A DNA stretch of 64,000 nucleotides from Cyclina sinensis (Eukaryota > Mollusca > Bivalvia > Venerida > Veneridae): positions 45,233,134 to 45,297,133 of the forward strand of contig JAAONU010000001.1 in NCBI GenBank assembly GCA_012932295.1, written 5' to 3'. The position numbers were made by a program, and so were the translations under genes. Below, one piece after another: positions 50,801-60,600 of this stretch; positions within the stretch are counted from its first letter, which is position 1, and every line of letters starts with the position of its first letter. The notes below the pieces were generated by a model, which was given only the letters and a program-made list of their open reading frames with translations, made no database searches and was not told the DNA's origin.

Positions 50801-53800
50801 TAAAGTCTTGAGTCAAATTGTAATAACATAAAACAAGTCTTACTTAAAAAAGAAATGACTATTTCAGATTTCAAGAGTTATTTATTTGAACCGAGTTTAA
50901 TACACATGACAAGTCTATGGCCTAAAATAGCCACAAATACATAAATATAACTATGTATAAATTTGAAGTTTTAAGCAATAACATGTTGCTATGAAAACCT
51001 ATTGCTACAGGATAACACTCATGTCTCGTTTTTTAGAGTAAAAAGGACTCAGCATCTGACCACAATAGAAAAACTTCAGGTATTTAAATCAGATCCATCT
51101 ACTTTGGTAAATCTAGAGTTAAAATGTTAGACATGAAAACATCTACGGCAACATGAAAACACCTACAAACTCAACAAGCTAGGGGATTCATTACCAAAAA
51201 CTGAAAGTCGAAAGAGGCCAGGGAAGGGTTTTAACCTTGAACTTTTCTCAATGTATTTTGTTTAAGCTTTGCAAAGATGCTGACAAAAGAAATGATATGC
51301 TGACACAGATTTCACTTGAACTTTAACCAAATGAATTTTCTCACATAAAAGTAGTACAGAAACCTTGACCTTTGGAGTTTTAGAGTTTTAATGTATATAT
51401 GGGAGCTCACACTTCTATCCAGAAAACACAAAACAGAAACACAAGAAGATGTCTTTCAAGGCAACTGTATCTTACATTAACTTGTATTTCACAGCATATA
51501 TAATACATGTTGTTTTTTTTTCTTTTACAGCGAAGTGTTCTTTAACACAGAATTACAATAACTGTATAAGGAAACTACTGGATGATATGAGTACTGTCCA
51601 TGTATAAAACTCTCATGATAATCATATTCATATGAAGAAAATTATGTATATTGTGTTGACATCTAGATAATCATTATATTTGCACAGCATGTTAAAGTCA
51701 TACTTATCACATGATTATTAAGGTGTTAATCTGAATATTATCTCCACGTGATGACTGTTATAGAGATTACAGGCCTTGATAAAAATAGATAACGAAATAT
51801 AGAACAAAATGTCTTATGATACTGACAATGAAAAGGTGAAAAATTTGGACATGAATTTGTAACATTTGAACTCAGATGTGTCAATCAGAATTTAATGGAG
51901 CTTATCTTTGTCTTTCATTAAAATCAGGTTAAAAAGTGTGTTCTTTTTACATGCCTGCTTATATAATATCATTCTTTATCTTAACAAGAGGGCCATCATG
52001 GCCCTAAAGGGCTCACCTGAGTATATATGCAAACAAAATATATATCTCTAAAACATCCAACATTGACATATAAGGAAAATAAGCCCAGCCACTGGCTGCC
52101 AACTTTTTTCATTGATCAATATAAGTTTCACAGATTTTGTAGAGGATAACCTAACAAACAAGTGTTCAAACTTTCCTTAAAATAAAGCAAGCAGTTTGTA
52201 AGGAGAAGACTTATAAAGTTTCCCATATAGACATATAAGGAAATTAAGACATGCCCCTGGACGCCCTGTGATTAGGAAATCATTAAAGTTTCCCTTACAG
52301 ATATGTAAGATAAATAAGCCCACCCTGGCTGCCTTGTTTTTTCAGGGAGCAGTATATATATAATCTACAATTTAAATAGAGGGTCACCTATAGAACATTT
52401 GTGTAAAATTTATTTTTAATTCAAACAAGGTGGTGCTTAGGAAAAGAGCTTTGAAATTTATCTTATTTATCCATGCAAACTTCCAGCAGCTGTCATTGCA
52501 ACTGGATGTATGGATGGATCTCAATAAATTTCAAAAATTTGAAAGGGAGCCATGCAAGGAACATTCTGGCAAAGTTAGGTTGAAAGAGGACCGGTAGTTT
52601 CAGAGGAGATGTTGTTTGAATTCAGTTGCTGATAGACAGCGGAACAACTTACATTAGGTGATTCTAATAGCTCATTTGAGGCTACTTTTTCTGGTAAGCT
52701 AAAAATAAAGTACAAAAAGGTCCTTTCATCTTATCACAACTTCCTGTATGAGTGCCTGTATTAATATTTACCTGGTAGTTATGAATTTTCTGACTGGGAA
52801 CATTCTTTTGTACTTGGCCTTCTGCTACAGCATCCAGTTTCTGTCCTGGTCGACACTTTGCCCATCTTGAACACTTTACAGACAGAAAAGAAATATTTTT
52901 CAGACTTGCATTTTTACTGCATTAGTAACTAAACTTGAAAGTTAAATATTTCATTTGCCATATGGAATATGGTTGTACTGTCAACAAAATATGTTGTGCT
53001 AAAGAATTTTTTTTTTTTCATATTTTAATCAGTAAACATTTTTACCTCAAATGTAGTGCATTAAAATAAGTAGTAATGACAGCAGGCTAGCTCATCCTTT
53101 ACCATTTTATTTAATCTAGGGTCATGGGTTTGAATCCCTTTACTACCATGATTTTTTTCTTCTGTTTTCTTACCTTGAGCACTCTACTCAGGTGAGCAAA
53201 AAAAATATATTACCTGGTAATTGTAGTGTGAACTGTGAAGCTGTTGCAATAAATGTTAATGACCTTTACAGAATTTTGAAATAGAATAAGCATTCCTTAC
53301 CGATGAATAAAAAGAAAATAATATAATCAATATATTATCGAGATACCAACCTTTTCTTCCTCTCTCACACATTTAGAGTCAAAAATTATTTGTCTGCCCT
53401 TTTCACTGTCTTTGAACAAAATTAAACGCACACATTTTTCATCAAATTGTGGCTTCTTCCAGCTGAAAATGAAAATATATACTGGCTCTCTCAAAGTACC
53501 AAAGTAAAAGAAACAGTACCTTAGTCCATCCAATTATCAGTGATAAAATATTAACCAAATGGTAAATTGATAAATAATCAAACTTTTAATATTGTAATGA
53601 AGTTGTATTTATTAGTCTTATTTTGAAAAATGAAGCCACTTTTCTTGCTTCTCATATTAAATGGATAAATAAGTAAGCATGAAATCTTGTAGTATTTTAA
53701 CAGATAAAAACCTTAAAGCTAATGGCTTATATGCAGGTGCTGGTAAGTTCTGTAAATTACATGTTCGGAAAAATGATCTTATATTGCAAATGGCTTTTAG

Positions 53801-55122
53801 GTTTCAGTAAAAAGTTTTTTAATAGAGAGAAGTGATAACTGGATGACTGTTGCCATTAACTTTGTAATTAAAAATGATATTCACCTAATAAACTTATTAA
53901 AAAAATGTTTTAGATATTATTGACGAAAATCCACCATCTATTTGTGAAAAAAAATGAAAATACTAGAAACTGACATCTAATTTTTGGAACAGGTTTACTC
54001 TTTTGAATTAAATTTTGAGCTAAATTCTATTACTTTTTGGAAAAAAAGTTTTAAGATTGTTACATAATGTAGTTATTTACAAACGAAATTATAATTTCTA
54101 TGTTTTAAATATGGTAATAATGGAATTCAGAGTACTGCTAGTCATTAGATCTATAGCAAAAATACCAATATCTAAATGAAAATAATAAAAACGGTAATAT
54201 TAGAAGTACACTTCTTGATCAATAATATTTTTACTTCCCCTCAAATACCTGATACTGTGTAAATAACACACATTATATCCTTTTAAACGAAAGCTCCAAG
54301 CAATTTGCAACATGAAATAAATTTACCAAACTTGTCATTTACCAAAACCTCTGGTAACCTTATATGCAAAGCCCTGACTTTATTATTGAAATGCCAAATA
54401 ATAATTAAATTATTCCTGCTGGAGTAAACTAAGATGCACTAATTATATTAAACTTTTTAAAGCAGAAATAAATATATATCTGGTACCTTTTTACTGTTAC
54501 TTCCTGATTCAAAAATTTTCCTTTTAAAGATGCATAATAATTCTGAGGAAACACAAATCCATTTATCACAGGCATTTTCATTTTTCAATCACAAAATATT
54601 GAATTTAAAAGAAATTATATATTAAGCGCACAATAAACTCCATCATCATTCACTACAAAAGTCATGATATCAGTCATAGTCAGCTAATCTGACAAGTTAT
54701 CACTATTGACTGGGGTCACATGCTTGTCTTGTGCCCACACCATTCACTAGTCATGCGTGTCAGAAATGTAAACAAACTGGAGTTTTGTGCATTTCCATAT
54801 GATAATATATTCTATTAAATTTCAAAATTATTTGATGAAAGTCTAAAACCAACACTTCCAAACATCACAAACATTATACACAATAGGAGAGAACGTGCTC
54901 GAGTTTGCTTGATTCTATATCTGCTGTCTACCTGAGATGTGCGAGTCTTATGACCAACTCGTGACTTTTACAAATTTAACTGCCCTCGCTCACAAATAGC
55001 TTCGCGTTATCAGTTTGATGAAACGAAACTACTTACTCATTTTTAGTATCGCTGTATGAAGGTTTACGACTGTTCTGTCTTCCAAATTTTCGAGAATTTA
55101 TAAGTTTTTGAATAAATGCCAT
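41891..55122 (-). CDS. FNIP1: Folliculin-interacting protein (FNIP1/2 orthologue)
   Basis: Nineteen coding exons join in phase to 1113 aa: 55037-55122, 53351-53462, 52772-52873, 50410-50510, 49563-49628, 49188-49282, 48755-48853, 48211-48368, 47756-47844, 47316-47442, 46800-46972, 46294-46464, 44763-46055, 44415-44525, 43902-44070, 43362-43423, 42793-42928, 42377-42486, 41891-41972. FNIP partners folliculin as a GAP for RagC/D at the lysosome, controlling mTORC1 and TFEB, and binds AMPK and Hsp90. Diagnostic matches to FNIP1 are [19 protein letters not shown] (N-terminal longin region), [59 protein letters not shown] and [16 protein letters not shown] (C-terminal DENN region). The 1293-bp exon 13 encodes a Ser-rich disordered linker containing [17 protein letters not shown] (about 782-798), conserved in vertebrate FNIPs. 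Invertebrates usually have one FNIP, so FNIP1 versus FNIP2 is not decided. The C-terminus ends unusually (see findings). Confidence 0.95.
43010..43260 (+). mobile_element. tRNA-derived SINE-like copy
   Basis: GGGTCATGAGTTTAATCCCC is a decayed B-box-like start, followed by CTGTCTTTCTGATGAGACATT and, near the 3' end, ATGTGGGCAACTGGTGTCAA. The copy at 61283-61440 shares both later blocks in the same order, so they are one family. It lies in FNIP intron 16, opposite to the gene. Confidence 0.55.
51983..52690 (-). repeat. Dispersed repeat, inverted copy
   Basis: It begins AACAAGAGGGCCATCATGGC followed by GGGCTCACCTGAGTATA, the reverse complement of the end seen at 22930-22985. Inside are two spaced blocks with ACATATAAGGAAAWTAAG and GGCTGCC. 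The right part (52480-52690) has AGGAGATGTTGTTTGAA and ends AGCTAAAAATA. It is in FNIP intron 3 and the boundaries are approximate. Confidence 0.6.
53085..53200 (+). repeat. SINE-like fragment with B-box motif
   Basis: GGCTAGCTCATCC and GGGTTTGAATCCC are spaced like A and B boxes of a tRNA-derived SINE; a TCTACTCAGGTGAGC end follows. No cloverleaf can be drawn, so this is a remnant at best. Confidence 0.3.
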
Positions 55123-55439
55123 ACTGGTTCACCGCATCTCCACCATTTTCATCATCACATGACAATTTCCAATCCAAAACATAATATGTAAGAAATTATT
55201 CGATTGGCTGTTAGACAGTTTGGCTATGGGCCAAATTTCTATTTTTGGCATCGACTAAGTAAGTATGGGAGACCGTTTTCTCCATAATTTCAAACATATT
55301 ACATACGTGACGTAATGTCATCTTAATATATTAAAACCCAAGTAGCACTGAGTAAAACAATAAAATGAAATAAAATCACTTCTAAACGTAACTGATTAAG
55401 TATTTGCTAGACCTGATCAAAGACATAATTAATTGGTAT

Positions 55440-55985
55440 TTTGAGCCTGGCCGGGTGAAACTTGATTTTGAGCTTCGTACGGCAGTTGCTTCAAGTGTCC
55501 AATGGCCTGTTAAGGTTTATAGTGTCTAATATGGTCAGTGAATGTTTACAATGTATCACTAGCATTCTTGCAAATCCGGAAGTAGGGAATTCCAATCTCT
55601 AATGGTGTTTGGCATAAAACTGTATTCATATAAATCCGTTCTGGCATAATTAAGTGTATAAATTTCACTGTGATGGGTTTTCGAGCTACTTAATTTTTTT
55701 CTAAGGCTTTCACTGGTAATGATGCTTTATTATTCTGTTCTTTATCCTTTGTCTTGTGTCATCATATTACATTTTCCTTTTTGAAATCTCATTCCCCAGT
55801 TTCGTGCCCAGTTACCCAGCTTATTAATATCATCTTGTTGAAGTCATCTGGAGATAGGATTCCACGATAGCAGACACAGCCGTCCACAAAAAGCCTTATG
55901 TTTGAAGCAATGTACTTCGAAATTTCGTTAATATTAACGAGAAACGAAGTAGTAAGTGAAGCGTTAGATTTCTTGAGCAAAATAA
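55440..55985 (-). pseudogene. Decayed non-LTR reverse transcriptase fragment
   Basis: The minus-strand frame from 55980 reads SNIRLFVDGCVCYRGILSPD, the catalytic FADD box of a non-LTR reverse transcriptase altered to FVDG, so the active-site Asp pair is broken. After a frame change and loss of the middle part, the frame near 55575-55635 gives YEYSFMPNTIRDWNSLP, the typical C-terminal end of this protein group. A 5'-truncated, internally deleted, inactive copy. Its family differs from that at 58105. Confidence 0.7.
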
Positions 55986-56467
55986 AAGCTTTTCATATCT
56001 TTGATTTAACTCTTTGAATAACAGAGCTATTTTTTGTTTTATGTAATTGTTTCTTACTGACCAGTCATGTTATTCAGAGCATGTTACAGGTACTTTTGTA
56101 CACTTGTAAAAGAGCACATCACACCTCAGACCAGTTCTCCAAAATCGGCGGATAAAAATGATATAACCGAAGTCGTTTCGATCTTGTTTCTCCCTCTCCC
56201 ACCTACCCAAGCCCCAAAAAATAACATGGAGCTTATTTTGGTCTTTCGTAAATTAACAAATAGGGAACATCCAAATATAAAGACGTTTTACTCGTTCAAG
56301 ATTGTTTCATGCTCTCTCGTATGTTTTAAAACATTGACTAGAGCAAGGCCTTAATTCAGTTTAGATTATGACTAGAGTCATTAAATGAAAGAATAGACTC
56401 AAACCTAGGTTAGTTTATACCAAATTTATTTTAGTTCGATTGTGTAGGAAGCTTATAGCTTATAGAC

Positions 56468-56628
56468 ACACTCTCGAATCCGTTTCTGGAACCAACCAGT
56501 ACTAAGCAACGAGCGTAAAGTTTCTTGCTCAAGGAAACAACAGCTTGCCCCTGACTGTGTTTGAACCCATGCGGCTAGCAATCCTTTGACTACTAGTCCG
56601 ATGAGTTAACCACTCGGTCAACCCTAGG
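56468..56628 (-). mobile_element. tRNA-derived SINE with conserved central domain
   Basis: On the minus strand, GACCGAGTGGTTAA (A box of a Ser/Leu-type tRNA) and GGGTTCAAAC (B box) are correctly ordered. They are followed by TTTCCTTGAGCAAGAAACTT and TTAGTACTGGTTGGTTCCAG. The TTGAGCAAG...ACTTTAC segment resembles central domains shared among animal SINEs; I cannot name the family firmly. Confidence 0.7.
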
Positions 56629-57100
56629 TTAAAGCTCGCATTCAAAAAGCTAAATTCTAGGTCTTTGTCGTATATTTGCATTTAAAAAAAAACAAAAAAA
56701 AAAAAAAAACAACAAAGTGTAAGGGGCGCTAGCTAACTTTGATAACGAGTGTTTTTCAATTCGTCTTTAAATTTACATTACAATTACGTGGTACAAATCT
56801 CTCGTTCTGTCATATTTATTTTCACATCGAAAAAATTTTTAGGATCGTGTATCACTGAGATTTTTTTCACAATACTCGTAACATTCCAGTCTCCAATATT
56901 TTCTACTGTTTTTACTAGAAAATTTGTTTCTTTTCATTAAACATTTGCAAATCGATTGATCAAGTCAGCTTTAAAGCGTCCGACTCACAGAATTTAGCTT
57001 AAATTTTGTTTTCTATAAAAATTAAAGACAAATTAATAGATCTCTATTATGTCAGAAACATAATTTTATGCTTCTGTACATTATGAAAACTAAAGAAAAA

Positions 57101-57180
57101 AGGAAGGAGGATTCGAACCCATACCATTCAGGTCGGTAAAATATGAAGGAACGACCTAGACCACTGAGCCACTGTGGATG
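57101..57180 (-). mobile_element. tRNA-like SINE head or tRNA pseudogene
   Basis: On the minus strand TGGCTCAGTGGTCTAGG is a strong A box and GGGTTCGAATCC a perfect B box, about 30 nt apart. I could not fold convincing acceptor and anticodon stems, so a functional tRNA is unlikely. Confidence 0.55.
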
Positions 57181-57651
57181 TTCGATAATATAAACAAAGT
57201 ATGTACCCCGTGTCTAACGTAGTAAATTTTTTACCGACAAAAGTGTGAAAACTTTATATTTGTTTCTGTAACAAAAACTTAGTCCAAATAATTGTACTCA
57301 AAAAGTTGAATATCGTGCTATTTTTTTAATGGTCGATATCCGCCTTCAGAAAAGGCAGCAACCTGCCTGAAAATGCGAATTCGAGACTAACAAAAACTGA
57401 GACAGAAACTTAGGTTAGATATTTTCTTCATAACTACAACCATCTGTGAGTAAGTCGCTTTAATCATGATTCCGATAATCAGCAAACCACTATGATATAC
57501 GGTATGGACACCGTATACCGTATACCATGTTAAAATATAAGATGCGATACTCTTCATTAAGAAGTTTTACGCCAAGTTTCACGTGAAAATCAAAAACTTA
57601 AAAAAGCTACATATATTTTTTAATAAGTTTCACTTTCAGCAAAACTAGAAA

Positions 57652-60600
57652 ATGGCAGAATTTGTTAATGAAAGAATAGAGGAGATGCTCCCAGAGCTGG
57701 AGCAAATGGAAAGAGTAAAATTATTCTCAAAGGAGGAAATAAGGTTATTTATCACTGACATCTGACATTTCAGTTATCTTAGAATATTATATATTTTTTG
57801 GGTGGGTGGTGGTGGTGACGGGATGGGAGGTGGGGGGGGGGGTTAAAACTTTAAAATCTGAAGTAAAATGTTATAATTTTCAAATATACCGAGATGCAGC
57901 TTTAAATTTTCATTTGTCTCTGTGACAGTCTAACTAGAAGCACCACTGTTTGATAATATAGTAACCTGGCAGATTATTTCGGTTTTGGACACGCATCCAA
58001 GTACTAACCATAACTTTGCAAAAGTTCCAGACACTAACCATGTTGCTAAAGAGCTAGCTTAACAGTGAGGCTGTAGGAAGTGCATTTATCTATCCAGTGA
58101 AGTGTCAGGAGCCGGGTGCGTCTATTTGCCGACGACACCATAGTTTATTTAACAATTAAATCACAAGCATCTGCACAAACCTTACAAAATGATTTGCACA
58201 ACCTTGAAATATGGAAAAAGAATGGTCAATGGAATTTAACCCTGACAAGTGTGAAGTACTCAGAATACACAGGAAAAAGAAACCGGTCATCTTTCCCTAC
58301 TTCCTACATAACACTAAACTGAAAACCACAGAAAATGCAAAAAACTTTGGAGTTACAATAAGTAGCAACCTAAACTGGTCATCCCACATAAACAATATCA
58401 CAAACAAAGCAAAAAACAGCTTAAGGTTCATCAGAGGAAATGTCAAAACACAAAAGAAACAACTCAAAGAAGCAGCATACAAAACATATGTAAGACCACA
58501 GGTTGAATACTGCTCAACCATATGGCATCCATGGCAAAAATATCTCACACACAGAATAGAAATGGTCCAGAGGTCAGCTGCAAGGTACGTTCATAATGAT
58601 TACCACTATACAAGCAGTGTAACAAACATGATCAAAGAACTAAAATGGTCAACTTTAGAACAAAGGCGAAACCATGCCAGCCTGGTCATGCTACACAAAA
58701 TAAAAAACAATCAGGTCAATGTTGATCACAATCACCTTACAAACACAAGAAACAGCAAATTCCTCATCCCACAATCAAAAACACAACATCACATGAACTC
58801 ATTCTTCCCAAGGACTATACGACTCTGGAACGAATTACCGACCGAGATTAAGGCTACCCCAACTGTGCCAGCTTTTATCAGTGGACTAAACAAGTTTTAT
58901 AGATTTTAAAGTACTTAAAATAAATGTTTAAGTAAGATCTTCAGTTAAATCTTGTTTTCTTTGTTATTAACTTTTATAATTTTAAATGTTCCTGACACGC
59001 GCCTGCCTAGTATAGTCAGTATTGACTTTTGGCAGTATGAAGTTGAAGTATCCACAACACTCTTTCCTTCTTTAACCTTTAAGAGTCGGGCATCTACTGT
59101 ACAGCTTCCTACAGAACCCGTTTCCATTCCAACCATGCAACTTGACTTGATCCTTGCACTTTCTTTGCACACAGGCACTATCCAAGATAAAAAGCCGGTG
59201 AAGATTTGTGGAATTACTGCTGCCACTGTTATAGTAACTTGGTCAATGACATCAGTTTCGTAGGGTGACGGTTGTTTCGTTGATCAACCATTTTGTCGAA
59301 CTGATTATGTAAAGTAAATGAAGGTCGTTTTGTAACCCTCAATATTCACTAGGCGGAAAGTGTGAAATATTTCATTACACCTAATTACTCCCACATTATT
59401 ACTATTAGTTGTTTAATGCAGGTGTTTTTGGCATTTAATTAATCAGCAGATACCTAATTCGATATTGAGCACATATAATTAGACAGATTATCTCTAATTA
59501 TTGTTGTTGAATGTTGTTGTTGTATACAGCTACAGCATACAAGTGATAACCCAATGGAATTTCAGCAGATCCTGATATTTAGCATCAATTCTAGCAGTCC
59601 TGTCTTTCATAAAAAGTTCCCGAGATTCTTATCAAGGAAAAAAAAAAGCTTTGTCCCATCGTAAAGACAATACATTTTCAATGACAGTCAAATCAAATTG
59701 GTACAATTTATGTTTTGGACTCCACCTGTTATCTCAATCTTTCAGATTTCTCAGCTTAAATTGATAAATAAAGAACTGATTCTGTTCATCCCTGGAAATT
59801 ATTGTATTATGTTAATCGTCAAAGACATAACTACATATATTTTTGTTTGTTGATTATACATATGTTGCATGGGCTGGTGCCCTTAAAGCAAAATAAATTC
59901 ATTGTCATTGTCAACTTAAAACATAGGTGATTGACACGTAGAGATTAAGTGTTATTACTCATTTGATGGGTTGGATTTAATACAAAATGCAGAAATACAG
60001 ATACACTGCTGAGCATAGACATCATCAGCCAACCCATCGGTCATCAGGTGTTTCGCCCCTTATCTCAGAACACCATATCGATGGTGGGGCAAGTGATGGG
60101 GCCAGACACCTCTTCGTCTATGTTGGCTTCCACTCTGGCTTGCTGCATAGCTTCCAGAGGCAAAAAGATGCTCTTTCTGCTGCTTTTGTTAGAGCCTGGA
60201 CTGCAACTTTACGGGCTCTTCCACAGATGCCCAACGCTCCAAACATTTTCCATGCGGATTGGGCAGGAAATCCTCTGCAACCAACCTCTACTGGAAAAAT
60301 CCATGTTTTCCATCCATTGTCTCGACACACTCGCTAGTTCCTGGTACTTCAGTGTCTTCAGTTCAAAGGCTTCTTTAGTCCTTTCTTCCGAGGGAACTGT
60401 GAGTTCCACCATGATCACTTGCTTTGAGGATCTTCGCCATATCACAATGTCTGGTCTTAGGGTTGTCTGGGCTACTTCCTCTGGGAACTTGAGCTGGTTC
60501 TTGAGGTTAACTTTCATTTCACAGTTCCTTGCTTCATCGAGGATGCAAGTTCCAGTTGTCTTGTTAGTAGCTTTCTTTCCCCCCTCCCTCATAAATATGA

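Larger units (their letters stand above)
55123..57651. other. Intergenic region between divergent FNIP and utp6 genes
   Basis: This 2.5 kb spacer should hold both promoters. It also contains a decayed reverse transcriptase fragment (55440-55985), two tRNA-derived SINE copies (56468-56628 and 57101-57180) and an A-rich run at 56682-56710. A palindromic cluster of TACGGTAT and ATACCGTAT lies at about 57498-57527. No core promoter element could be assigned. Confidence 0.5.

Noticed and set aside
57101..57180. Functional tRNA gene
   Set aside because: A and B boxes are good, but I could not pair acceptor or anticodon stems or find a clean anticodon loop.
59051..59263. Open frames on both strands just after the retroelement tail
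   Set aside because: No recognisable domain, no splice context, and partial overlap with the tail sequence shared with 13.4 kb.
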